From Ramlibacter sp. (GTDB lineage Bacteria; Pseudomonadota; Gammaproteobacteria; Burkholderiales; Burkholderiaceae_C), in assembly GCA_026785815.1 (NCBI GenBank), contig JAJAZH010000391.1:1-16571 (forward strand): DNA of 16,571 bases, read 5' to 3'. Numbering within the stretch: the first letter of the stretch is position 1; each line of letters opens with the position of its first letter. Made by a program: the position numbers and the translations under genes. The notes under the pieces are model-generated. The model was not told the DNA's origin, searched no databases, and was given only the letters and a program-made list of their open reading frames with translations. This document shows, in pieces, positions 1 through 7,739 of the stretch.

Positions 1-15
1 GTAAGGTGCTGTGAG

Positions 16-105
16 ACTTAACAAGTCAATCGACACGGACGCCCAAGGTCGTCCGCGTGCTGCGCGCGCACCTTTCCTCGGCCGCCGGTCATTTCTACGT
101 TAGCC
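16..105 (+). other. attC recombination site 1
   Basis: The left core ACTTAAC (16-22) fits RYYYAAC and the right core GTTAGCC (99-105) is one base off GTTRRRY. Inside them, GACACGG (about 34-40) can pair with CCGGTC (85-90) if one A is left extrahelical, as is usual in attC arms. The 90-base length is within the known range. Its right half shares CCTTTCCTCG and a following CGCCGGT with the second site, so the two are related. The 15 bases before it would be the end of another cassette. Confidence 0.6.
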
Positions 106-115
106 CTCATCATCC

Positions 116-625
116 ATGCCGTTCGTTGTTCGTCGCGCTGCTGAATCCGACGCTCCCGCGCTCATAGAGTTCCGTCGCATGCTATTTGCCGAAACTGCGA
201 ACATGCTTTGGGAGCCGGATGAGTTCGTTCAAACAGCCGATGACGAGAGCAAGCGCATCGCACGGCTCAACGCTCGTAGTAACAGCATGGTGCTTCTGGC
301 GGAGGAAGACGCCCGCCTGGTCGGCGTACTGACGGCCGTCGGTGGGGAAGTCCGTCGCCTTCGAAACTCGGCTAACTTGGCCCTCGGAGTTGCAAAGTCA
401 CACTGGGGGCATGGAGTGGCCACGCAGATGCTTCAACACGCCTTGGAGTGGTCGCGCGCATCTGGCCTTCGGCGTGTAGAACTTACCGTCCATACGTCAA
501 ACATTCGCGCAGTTGGCGTCTATCTTCGTTGCGGCTTCCAGGTCGAAGGCGTGCGCCGCTCTTCTCTTTTCGTCAACGGTATGTACATTGACGAGTACAT
601 CATGTCCGTGCTCAATGAGCTCTAA
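116..625 (+). CDS. GNAT-family N-acetyltransferase (cassette gene)
   Basis: The product is a 169-residue single-domain GNAT enzyme that would transfer an acetyl group from acetyl-CoA to an unknown amine. The acetyl-CoA pyrophosphate loop is visible as SHWGHGVATQML (about 95-106), close to the Q/RxxGxG/A signature. It is followed by the typical segment HTSNIRAVGVYLRCGF (126-141) and a C-terminal strand with the YIDEY motif, as in RimI/RimJ-like and PhnO-like members. There is no signal peptide or membrane segment, so it should be cytoplasmic. The ATG at 116 lies 11 bases after the attC right core, and no Shine-Dalgarno sequence is obvious, which is common in cassettes. The stop codon overlaps the left core of the next attC. 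The substrate cannot be deduced; drug, polyamine or protein N-termini are all possible. Confidence 0.88.
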   Translation: MPFVVRRAAESDAPALIEFRRMLFAETANMLWEPDEFVQTADDESKRIARLNARSNSMVLLAEEDARLVGVLTAVGGEVRRLRNSANLALGVAKSHWGHGVATQMLQHALEWSRASGLRRVELTVHTSNIRAVGVYLRCGFQVEGVRRSSLFVNGMYIDEYIMSVLNEL

Positions 626-708
626 CAGGTCCGTCAACACGGATGCCCGCGGGCGTTTCGCAGCTGCGCCGCGCCTTTCCTCGTCGCCGGTTACGTCCAA
701 CGCTGAGA
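620..708 (+). other. attC recombination site 2 (degenerate right core)
   Basis: The left core CTCTAAC (620-626) overlaps the stop of the upstream GNAT gene. The left arm GTCAACACGGATGCC and right arm GTCGCCGGTTAC are imperfectly complementary with extra bases on the left side. CCTTTCCTCG at 674-683 is shared with site 1. The position equivalent to the right core reads GCTGAGA (702-708) instead of GTTRRRY, so the site has mutated or was altered when the insertion-sequence DNA arrived just downstream. Confidence 0.5.
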
Positions 709-711
709 CTG

Positions 712-755
712 TGCCAGAACCCTCCAGCATGCGCTGAGGCATTGCGGTTCTGGCA
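712..755. repeat. Inverted repeat upstream of the transposase relic
   Basis: TGCCAGAACC (712-721) and GGTTCTGGCA (746-755) are perfect 10-base complements separated by 24 bases. The element starts four bases after attC site 2 and ends just before the transposase reading frame. It may be a subterminal hairpin of the IS1182-family element that blocks read-in transcription. I could not find a matching terminal repeat downstream of the transposase. Confidence 0.45.
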
Positions 756-776
756 TTGAGCTTGCGTGTGCTGCAC

Positions 777-1794
777 ATGCCCCGCTACAAACCCGTCCAT
801 CGCGACCCGCTGCTACTGCCGGTGGTGCTCGCCGAACAAGTGCAGCCTGGAACATTCGAGTTCGCCCTGGACCACCTGGTTGACCACGAGCTCGACCTGT
901 CGGCGCTCGATGCGCGCTATTGCAACGACGAGACCGGCGCCAGCGCGTCGGACAACGACAGCGCCAACAAGGCCACCAGCAAGGGCGTGATCCAGGGCTA
1001 CGCAGCGCAGGCCGCAGTCGATATGCCAGCCACCAGGTGATCATGGCCGCGGACGTGACCGGCTCGGGGTCGGAGCAATCGATGCTGCTGCCGATGATCG
1101 GGCAGACCGATGGCGTACGCGCCGCGGACACCGTCATCACCGCCGATGCGGGCTACCACAGCCATGAAAATGTACAGGCGCTGCAGCAGGCGGGCATTGC
1201 CGCGATGGTGGCCGATGGTCAGATGAGAAAGCGCGACTAGCGCCTGGCCGGCCAGGAGCGGCACAGGATCAAGCCTGACCCCGTGCATGGCAAGACGAGC
1301 ACCCGAGCGCAGCCGGTGCGCCTGTTTCGGCCGGGCGATTTCATCGTCGACGAGCAGACCAACAGCTGCATCTGTCCGGCCGGCCGCAAGCTGTACAGCA
1401 GCGGCAGTTGTTGCAAGATCAACGGACGGGTTGCGAACAAATTCAAGGGTACGAAGGCTGGCTGCGGCTCGTGCGAGCTGCGCGCGCAATGCCTGCGGCA
1501 CCCGGAGCGCACCGAAGTGCGGCAGGTGGCGATGTTCGGCGTGGGGCAGCCCAGCGCGCACGCGGCCACGGAGCTGATGAAGCGTGCGATCGACTCCGCA
1601 GGGGGGGGCGGCGCATCTATAGCCGACGGATCGCCACCGTGGAGCCCGTGTTCGCCAATCTGCGCCACAACAAACGGCTGGACCGGTTCACGCTGCGAGG
1701 CAAGGAAAAGGTCGGCACGCAGTGGCGGCTCTACTGCATGGTCCACAACATCGAGAAGCTGGCGCGCAACGGATACCGCGACGAGCGCAGTTAA
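777..1794 (+). pseudogene. IS1182-family transposase, multiply disrupted
   Basis: The frame from 777 (MPRYKPVHRDPLLLPV, then PGTFEFALDHLVDHELDLS and DARYCNDETGA) matches the N-terminus of IS1182-family transposases. After NDETGA it jumps at about 945-960 to a mid-protein segment (ATSKGVIQGYAAQAAVD), so several hundred bases containing the first catalytic Asp region appear deleted. The frame then shifts at about 1020-1035 (ASHQVIMAADVTGSG; VITADAGYHSHENVQ carries the second Asp). It stops at TAG 1238-1240 where Glu is expected, and shifts again at the run of eight G at 1601-1608. The last part, YSRRIATVEPVFANLRHNKRLD with its catalytic Glu and HNIEKLARNGY, ends at 1794. An upstream TTG at 756 is in frame, but the ATG at 777 matches family starts. 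It cannot give a working transposase. Confidence 0.9.
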
Positions 1795-1907
1795 AGGCGC
1801 AATGTCAGGGATCTCACAGCCACGCGAGCGCGATTCAAGCTGGCAGAATGGCCCGGAGCGCGAATTCAAGGCGCAAGGCAGGAGAAACGGCATGGCAATC
1901 ACTGCGT
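1795..1907. other. Remnant DNA between transposase relic and attC 3
   Basis: No gene or clear RNA is seen in these 113 bases. They should contain the right end of the insertion sequence, but no complement to the sequence at the left side (TGCCAGAACC region) is visible. The end is therefore either deleted or too diverged to recognise. Confidence 0.4.
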
Positions 1908-1966
1908 ACCCAACACGCGAAAAGCCGCAGTGTCGAAATCGGCTTTCTGCACAGCCTCGTTAGGCC
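1908..1966 (+). other. attC recombination site 3 (short, good consensus)
   Basis: The left core ACCCAAC (1908-1914) and right core GTTAGGC (1960-1966) both fit the RYYYAAC/GTTRRRY consensus exactly. Between them AAAGCCG (1922-1928) pairs with CGGCTTT (1941-1947), and the pairing extends outward imperfectly through GCGAA and TTCTGC. The 59-base length is that of the classic 59-base element. The next gene starts 15 bases after it. Confidence 0.7.
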
Positions 1967-1980
1967 GCAGAGCCACCCTC

Positions 1981-2475
1981 ATGTCCCTGGAACTCCGCAA
2001 AGCCCGTCCCGACGACTTCTCTGCACTGCAACAGATGCTGGAACTGTACCAATACGACCTATCCGACATCTGGCACCAAGACACGGATGCTGAAGCGAAG
2101 TATGGCTTCAACCTCGAACGCCACAGGCAAGGTGAGCGTTTTCATGCGCATGTCGCACTTGAGGGTTCTCAGTACGTCGGATTCGCTCTCGTAGCACCCG
2201 CCATAGTTACTCGGAAGGACGGCTCATGGATGGAGCAGTTCTTCATCCTCAAAAAGTACCGCCGCTCCGGGGTCGGTCGCGCCCTGGCGCTGCATGTCTT
2301 TTCCAGTCACCCAGGCCCTTGGGAAGTAGGGCAAATGCCAGCCAACCTCGCGGCACGGGCGTTCTGGCGCAAAGTCATTGCCGCGGCAACCGCAGGGTCC
2401 TTCGTCGAGGTTCAGATCACTCAAGGCTGGTGGCAAGGCGTGGTGCAGCAGTTCCATATCCCAGCTGCGGCCTAG
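1981..2475 (+). CDS. GNAT-family N-acetyltransferase, COG5628-like (cassette gene)
   Basis: This is a 164-residue GNAT protein unrelated in detail to the one at 116-625. The acetyl-CoA binding loop is QFFILKKYRRSGVGRALA (about 87-103), with the RxxGxG/A pattern at RSGVGRA. The segment WEVGQMPANLAARAFWRKV (114-132) is the usual strand-helix after it, with the Asn and the Phe-Trp of the family. It resembles predicted acetyltransferases of the COG5628 group; its substrate is unknown. The frame is open upstream to 1930, but that would run through attC 3, so the ATG at 1981, just beyond the right core, is the sensible start. The protein ends with an aromatic, Gln-rich stretch (GWWQGVVQQFHIP). It is cytoplasmic, with no signal peptide. 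Base composition is less GC-biased than the backbone genes. Confidence 0.85.
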   Translation: MSLELRKARPDDFSALQQMLELYQYDLSDIWHQDTDAEAKYGFNLERHRQGERFHAHVALEGSQYVGFALVAPAIVTRKDGSWMEQFFILKKYRRSGVGRALALHVFSSHPGPWEVGQMPANLAARAFWRKVIAAATAGSFVEVQITQGWWQGVVQQFHIPAAA

Positions 2476-2477
2476 CC

Positions 2478-2489
2478 CCTCGGCCGAGG
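2478..2489. repeat. Perfect 12-base palindrome after cassette GNAT gene
   Basis: CCTCGGCCGAGG lies three bases after the stop codon and immediately before attC 4. It has no loop or T-run, so it is a weak candidate for a terminator; it may be chance in GC-rich DNA. Confidence 0.3.
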
Positions 2490-2493
2490 CGAG

Positions 2494-2580
2494 GCCCAAC
2501 AGCCGGCCGCGCTACGGTGCATGAAATTGTCACTTCCGCGCGACCGTCTGTTGGTCCCGTCTCACCTCGAACGGTTAGAC
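2494..2580 (+). other. attC recombination site 4
   Basis: The left core GCCCAAC (2494-2500) and right core GTTAGAC (2574-2580) fit the consensus. A strong inverted repeat lies inside: the arm at 2496-2512 (CCAACAGCCGGCCGCGC) pairs with 2538-2554 (GCGCGACCGTCTGTTGG), with two mismatches. Because this arm already includes the left core, the true right core may instead be GTTGGTC at 2550-2556, which gives a site of 63 bases. Either way it is attC-like. Confidence 0.6.
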
Positions 2581-2588
2581 CCCAGCCC

Positions 2589-2864
2589 ATGCCAACTGCC
2601 GCTCCGTCGATCGTCCGCCTCTTCAACTTCATCGGAGGCTCAACTGGGCCATGGCGTGTCGATCGCGTCGATGTCGCAGTGTGGGGCATCGGGCTTGCCG
2701 CGGGCGTGGTCGGCTTGTGCCTCGGCGTCGGCGCGTGGTGGTCGACCTTCGCCAGCCAGTGGCCGGTGGTCCGCTCGTTCATCGACGGCGACCGGGTTCG
2801 CGATCGGTTGGCTGAAATCGAGCGCCAGCGGAGCCGACCGCGCTGGACGGCGCCCGGCTGTTGA
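2589..2864 (+). CDS. Small single-pass membrane protein, unknown function
   Basis: The 91-residue product has one strong hydrophobic segment (about 28-50, VDVAVWGIGLAAGVVGLCLG). A charged C-terminal tail (65-91, DGDRVRDRLAEIERQRSR) could form a short amphipathic or coiled helix. I do not recognise the family. The ATG at 2589 lies 8 bases after the right core of attC 4, as cassette genes do. Earlier in-frame ATGs exist but would read through the GNAT gene and the attC. No second attC follows, only a lone GTTTAAC (about 2880-2887), so this is either the last cassette with its attC lost or the first backbone gene. Being small, membrane-bound and without known homologues fits typical cassette cargo. 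Confidence 0.6.
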   Translation: MPTAAPSIVRLFNFIGGSTGPWRVDRVDVAVWGIGLAAGVVGLCLGVGAWWSTFASQWPVVRSFIDGDRVRDRLAEIERQRSRPRWTAPGC

Positions 2865-2906
2865 CGTACCCTGCCTCCGGTTTAACGACAACGAGAGGAG
2901 AGAGAA

Positions 2907-3299
2907 ATGAAAATCGAACTTTGGTATCTGGTCTGGGTGACTGTCTTCACCGGCTTGCTGTGGGTGCCTTACATCCTGGATCGGGTGCTAGTGCGGGGCC
3001 TGATGGACGCGGTGGGCTATCCCGACAATCCCAAGCCGCAGAGCCTCTGGGCCCAGCGCCTGATGAAGGCGCATGCCAACGCGGTGGAGAACCTGGTGGT
3101 GTTCGCGGCGCTGGTGCTGGCGGCGCACGCGCTGGGCGTGAGCAACAACGCGATTGCGACGGCCGCGATGGTCTATTTCTGGGCGCGGGTGGTGCATGCG
3201 GTGGTCTACACCTTCGGCATCCCGTGGCTGCGGACCCTCTCGTTCACTGTCGGCTGGGTTTGCCAGGCCGTGATCGCCTGGCAGCTGCTCATGCGCTAG
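2907..3299 (+). CDS. MAPEG-family integral membrane protein
   Basis: The 130-residue protein has four predicted membrane helices (about 5-24, 60-77, 82-103 and 109-127). Family landmarks include AHANAVENLVVFAALVLAA (55-73), with the conserved Glu-Asn pair, and ARVVHAVVYTFGIPWLRT (93-110). MAPEG proteins are trimeric enzymes of eicosanoid and glutathione metabolism in eukaryotes; most bacterial members have no assigned reaction, although some show glutathione transferase or peroxidase activity. A strong purine-rich ribosome site (GAGAGGAGAGAG) lies just before the ATG. The gene is 9 bases upstream of a methyltransferase and probably shares its transcript. Codon use is typical of the GC-rich backbone. 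The family call is firm; the function is not. Confidence 0.88.
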   Translation: MKIELWYLVWVTVFTGLLWVPYILDRVLVRGLMDAVGYPDNPKPQSLWAQRLMKAHANAVENLVVFAALVLAAHALGVSNNAIATAAMVYFWARVVHAVVYTFGIPWLRTLSFTVGWVCQAVIAWQLLMR

Positions 3300-3308
3300 T
3301 CTGCGCGG

Positions 3309-4145
3309 ATGCAGTTGTCCCGGTCCGATTCGGAACGTTTTCTCGCCGAGTTCCACGACGCCAATCCCGGCGCCACCTCACGCGCCTTTGCGAACTTGCC
3401 GGCCTCGATGGCGGGCACTGCCTTCGCTTCGTCTTACGAGTGCCTCGCCAGCGTGGTGCCGGCCGGCGCGCGCACGGTGCTGGACCTGGCCTGCGGCGAC
3501 GGCTTCCTGCTGGCGCTGCTGGCCGCCCGCCGGCAAGCCGGGCTGTCGCTGGTCGGGGTCGACCTCAGCACAGGCGAACTCGCAGCCGCACGGCGCCGGC
3601 TTGGCCCGGCGGCGCTATTGCACCAGGGCCTGGCGCGAGAGTTGCCGTTGGGCGACCTCGCGGCCGATGTCGTCCTGTGCCACATGGCTTTGATGCTGAT
3701 GGACGACGTGCCGCAAGTGCTGGCCGAGGTGCGGCGTGTTCTCACGCCGGGCGGGGTTTTTTCGGCGGTGATCGGCGGCGGCAGCGCGTCGCCCGCGCAC
3801 CAGGTTTTCGTCTCCCTGCTGCGCGAGTACCGCAAGCTGCCGCAGTTCGAGTCGCTGCGCCTCGGCGACCGCCGGCTGCAGTCGCCCGAAGGCATCGCCG
3901 ACCTGTTCGCGGAGGACTTCGAGCCGCCGGCGATCGACGCGATCGTGCTGCAGTGGCGCTGCCGGCCGGCCGCGCTCTGGAGCTGGTTCGACAAGATGTA
4001 CGACATGGCATGGCTTGACGTCGCGGACGCCACGCTGATCGAGCGGCGTTTCGCGCAAGCGGTCGAGCCGCTGTGCGACGCCGGCGGGCAACTGGAGCAC
4101 AGCGTGATGCTGCGCCGCATCACGGCCCGCGCCCGGCCTGGTTGA
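3309..4145 (+). CDS. Class I SAM-dependent methyltransferase
   Basis: This 278-residue protein has a Methyltransf_11-type Rossmann domain. Motif I is VLDLACGDG (57-65), the acidic end of strand 2 is VGVDLS (82-87), the motif IV region is ADVVLCHMALMLMDD (119-133) and the post-I loop is RRVLTPGGVF (142-151). The chain after about 155 is a lid-like extension (SLLREYRKLPQFES, WSWFDKMYDMAWLD) that may recognise the acceptor. The acceptor is unknown; a small molecule is more likely than nucleic acid, given the UbiE/BioC-like fold. It has no signal peptide and should be cytoplasmic. The start ATG is 9 bases after the MAPEG gene, which implies cotranscription. No terminator is obvious after it. Confidence 0.87.
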   Translation: MQLSRSDSERFLAEFHDANPGATSRAFANLPASMAGTAFASSYECLASVVPAGARTVLDLACGDGFLLALLAARRQAGLSLVGVDLSTGELAAARRRLGPAALLHQGLARELPLGDLAADVVLCHMALMLMDDVPQVLAEVRRVLTPGGVFSAVIGGGSASPAHQVFVSLLREYRKLPQFESLRLGDRRLQSPEGIADLFAEDFEPPAIDAIVLQWRCRPAALWSWFDKMYDMAWLDVADATLIERRFAQAVEPLCDAGGQLEHSVMLRRITARARPG

Positions 4146-4171
4146 AAATCGCAGTTACGGAGGGATTCGCC

Positions 4172-4276
4172 ATGCAGATGAAAACGGTTGGCGCCCTGGC
4201 CCACAGTGCGGGCCATGTCTCCTGGGTGACGCTGGGTGACGAGATGCCCCGGCGCCCTCCAGCCCCACCCCAATAA
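4172..4276 (+). CDS. Possible 34-residue small ORF upstream of lysR
   Basis: The frame ATG 4172 to TAA 4276 is preceded by ACGGAGGG (4157-4164) at an ideal 7-base spacing, a better ribosome site than that of the lysR gene that follows. The predicted peptide (MQMKTVGALAHSAG...PPAPPQ) resembles nothing I know. It contains a direct repeat, GTGACGCTGG followed by GTGACGAGAT. It could be a leader peptide, a truncated gene start, or a chance frame. It lies in the 138-base gap between the methyltransferase and lysR, which otherwise shows only an AT-rich AATAAT close to the lysR start. Confidence 0.3.
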   Translation: MQMKTVGALAHSAGHVSWVTLGDEMPRRPPAPPQ

Positions 4277-4283
4277 TCGGGTC

Positions 4284-5218
4284 ATGGAAACCAAGTGGCT
4301 GGAAGACTTCGTGAGCCTGGCGGAGACCCGCAGCTTCAGCCGCTCGGCGCAGCTGCGGCACGTCACGCAGCCGGCGTTTTCGCGCCGGATCCAGGCGCTG
4401 GAAGCCTGGGCCGGCGCCGACCTGGTGGACCGCAGTTCGTATCCGACCCGGCTGACGCCAGCCGGCGAAACCCTGCATGGCCAGGCGCTCGAAATGCTGC
4501 AGGCGCTGCAGACCACCCGCGCCATGTTGCGCGGACATTCGGCGGCGGGCCAGGACGTGATCGAGTTCGCCGTGCCGCACACCCTGGCGTTCACTTTCTT
4601 CCCGGCCTGGGTCTCGAGCCTGCGCGAGCGCTTCCGGCCAATCAAGAGCCGGCTGATCGCGCTCAACGTGCACGACGCGGTGCTGCGGCTGGTGGAGGGC
4701 GGCTGCGACCTGCTGATCGCCTACCACCACCCGTCGCAGCCGCTGCAGCTCGACCCGGACCGCTACCAGATGGTGACGCTGGGCCACGAAGTGCTGTCGC
4801 CGTTTTCGCGGGCCGACGCCCAGGGCCAGGCGCTGTTCCGGATGCCTGGCACGGCCGCTCACCCATTGCCCTACCTGGGCTACGCGCCGGGAGCCTACCT
4901 GGGGCGGGTGACCGACCTGATCCTCAAGCAGGCCGGCATCGCCATCCACCTGGACCGGGTCTATGAAACCGACATGGCCGAGGGCCTGAAGGTGATGGCG
5001 CTGGAAGGCCACGGCATCGCCTTCCTGCCGTATAGCGCGGTGCGCAGGGAGCTTCGCAACAAGAAGCTGGTGAGCGCGGCGGCGCCTGGGTCCGGGATGG
5101 AAATCACGATGGAGGTGCGGGCCTATCGCGAACGGCCACCGGTCGGCAAGGAAGCACCCAAGGGCACGGCGCAGGCGCTGTGGACCTACCTGGCGGCGCA
5201 AGCGGAGCAAAATGAGCC

Positions 5219-5222
<4 letters not shown>
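4284..5222 (+). CDS. LysR-family transcriptional regulator, HypT-like
   Basis: The 312-residue protein has an N-terminal winged helix-turn-helix (about 1-62; FSRSAQLRHVTQPAFSRRIQ, 18-37) and a LysR substrate-binding domain (about 90-300). The start ETKWLEDFVSLAETRSFSRSA and the later YLGYAPGAYLGR and HGIAFLPYSAV segments resemble the HypT (YjiE) subgroup more than classical CysB/LysR proteins. E. coli HypT is a hypochlorite-responsive regulator; whether this one senses oxidants or an amino acid is unknown. The ATG at 4284 was chosen because the domain starts there; upstream in-frame codons lack similarity. AATAAT six bases before it hints at a leaderless transcript. Its TGA overlaps the aspA ATG (ATGA), so the two are translationally coupled. 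Most LysR genes are divergent from their targets, so this same-strand arrangement is less usual. Confidence 0.88.
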
Positions 5223-6628
<1,406 letters not shown>

Positions 6629-6630
6629 AG

Positions 6631-6664
6631 GGGGCTTGAGGGTAATCCCGACGGCCCGAGCCCC
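6631..6664 (+). terminator. Possible stem-loop after aspA
   Basis: GGGGCT (6631-6636) pairs with AGCCCC (6659-6664), with an inner GGG/CCC stem. No T-run follows; the next bases are TAGAATTT. It is at best a weak or Rho-assisted terminator. Confidence 0.3.
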
Positions 6665-6712
6665 TAGAATTTCGTTATCTATCAATTCACCGGTTCCACA
6701 CAGGAGTTCTTC
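6665..6712 (+). promoter_or_regulatory. Candidate -10 box and ribosome site for gltI
   Basis: TAGAAT at 6665-6670 is a good sigma-70 -10 element of the type common in Burkholderiales. No convincing -35 lies at 17 bases; the nearest TTGAGG is 23 bases upstream. CAGGAG about 7 bases before the ATG at 6713 is a good Shine-Dalgarno sequence. This suggests the transporter has its own promoter besides read-through from aspA. Confidence 0.4.
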
Positions 6713-7612
6713 ATGAAAAAGCATCTGCTGGCGTTTGCCCTCGCGACTGCCGCCGCCACTGGCGCATTGGCCCAGGCCAACGACACCATCGCCAAGGTCA
6801 AGGCCTCGGGCCAGGTCACCATGGGCGTGCGCGACTCGTCGGGCGCACTGTCCTATACCCTCGGCGACGGCAAGTACGCCGGCTTCCACTACGAGGTCTG
6901 CCAGCGCATCGTCGCCAATCTCGAAAAAGCCGCCGGCCGCAAGCTGGAGATCAAGTACCTGCCGGTGACCTCGCAGAACCGCATTCCGCTGGTGCAGAAC
7001 GGCACCGTCGACATCGAGTGCGGCTCCACCACCAACAACGCCACCCGCCAGAAGGACGTGGCCTTCGCGCTGACCACCTACGTGGAAGAAGTGCGGATCG
7101 CCACCAAGGCCAGCTCGGGCATCAGCTCGCTGGCCCAGCTCAATGGCAAGAACGTGGCCACCACCACCGGCACCACCTCGGTGCAGCTGCTGCGCAAGCA
7201 TGAGCGCGCCAACGGCGTCGACTTCAAGGAAGTGTTCGGCAAGGACCATTCCGAGAGCTTCCTGCTGCTCGAGTCCGGCCGTGCCGACGCTTTCGTGATG
7301 GACGGCCAGATCCTGGCCGGCAACATCGCCACCTCCAAGAGCCCCGGCGACTACAAGATCGTCGGCGAGGTGATCAGCGTCGAGCCGATCGCGATCATGC
7401 TGCGCAAGGACGACCCGGCCTTCAAGAAGCTGACCGACGACACCATCCGCGACATGATGCGCAGCGGCGAGATGGCGAAGGTGTACGACAAGTGGTTCGT
7501 GCAGCCGATCCCGCCGAAGAACACCCGCGTCGGACTGCCGGTGAGCGAAGCGACCAAGGCGGTGTGGGCCAGCCCCAACGACAAGCCGGTCGAAGACTAC
7601 CTGAAGAAGTAA
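6713..7612 (+). CDS. gltI: Periplasmic glutamate/aspartate-binding protein of ABC transporter
   Basis: This 299-residue family 3 solute-binding protein has a classical Sec signal peptide (1-20 or 1-22; lysines at 2-3, hydrophobic core, cleavage after ALA or AQA). The mature lobe contains FHYEVCQRIVANLEKAAGRK and NRIPLVQNGTVDIECGSTTNNATRQKDVAF, typical of the GltI/DEBP group that binds glutamate and aspartate. The two lobes are joined near GRADAFVMDGQILAG. It delivers substrate to the GltJ/GltK membrane pair encoded downstream. It precedes the permeases by 127 bases containing a terminator, which fits the excess of binding protein normally needed. Adjacency to aspA supports aspartate as a substrate; glutamine or asparagine cannot be excluded. 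Confidence 0.9.
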   Translation: MKKHLLAFALATAAATGALAQANDTIAKVKASGQVTMGVRDSSGALSYTLGDGKYAGFHYEVCQRIVANLEKAAGRKLEIKYLPVTSQNRIPLVQNGTVDIECGSTTNNATRQKDVAFALTTYVEEVRIATKASSGISSLAQLNGKNVATTTGTTSVQLLRKHERANGVDFKEVFGKDHSESFLLLESGRADAFVMDGQILAGNIATSKSPGDYKIVGEVISVEPIAIMLRKDDPAFKKLTDDTIRDMMRSGEMAKVYDKWFVQPIPPKNTRVGLPVSEATKAVWASPNDKPVEDYLKK

Positions 7613-7634
7613 GCGCACTCGCGCTGTCTCGCAG

Positions 7635-7672
7635 ACCCCGTCCCGTGCTTGCCCGGGCGGGGTTTCTGCTTT
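7635..7672 (+). terminator. Intrinsic terminator/attenuator between gltI and gltJ
   Basis: ACCCCG (7635-7640) plus CCCG (7642-7645) pair with CGGG and CGGGGT (about 7654-7663), leaving one bulged T and a loop around TGCTTGCC. The T-rich tract TTTCTGCTTT follows. This stem is the best terminator in the window and should partly stop transcripts after gltI, lowering permease and ATPase expression relative to the binding protein. Confidence 0.7.
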
Positions 7673-7739
7673 AAGGTCGCGGGCACAAGCGCGGCCGGCG
7701 GCTGCGACAAGAACCGATTGACTGGCGGAGCAACGCTTT

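Larger units (their letters stand above)
1..2590 (+). mobile_element. Integron gene-cassette array (partial, no integrase in window)
   Basis: Seen: four imperfect inverted repeats carry RYYYAAC-like left cores and GTTRRRY-like right cores. They alternate with short + strand genes that begin 9 to 15 bases after a right core and end at or just before the next left core. That spacing is typical of integron cassettes. The two GNAT genes have more A/T and weaker third-position G/C bias than the genes after 2.9 kb. Known: attC sites are recombined by IntI and keep structure rather than sequence. Inference: this is the tail of a chromosomal or sedentary cassette array, with intI and attI to the left. 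The backbone resumes by about 2.9 kb. The four sites differ in sequence, with only the first two clearly related, so the cassettes came from different sources or have decayed. Confidence 0.65.

Noticed and set aside
1238..1240. In-frame TAG as a recoded or regulated stop
   Set aside because: It lies in a pseudogene that also has an internal deletion and frameshifts; a simple G-to-T change from GAG explains it.
1601..1608. Run of eight G as a programmed frameshift in the transposase
   Set aside because: IS1182-family transposases are not known to need frameshifting, and the gene has three other lesions, so this is decay.
2861..4018. A 385-codon + strand frame overlapping the MAPEG and methyltransferase genes
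   Set aside because: Gly/Arg/Ala-rich composition without motifs; two other frames carry clear families over the same DNA.
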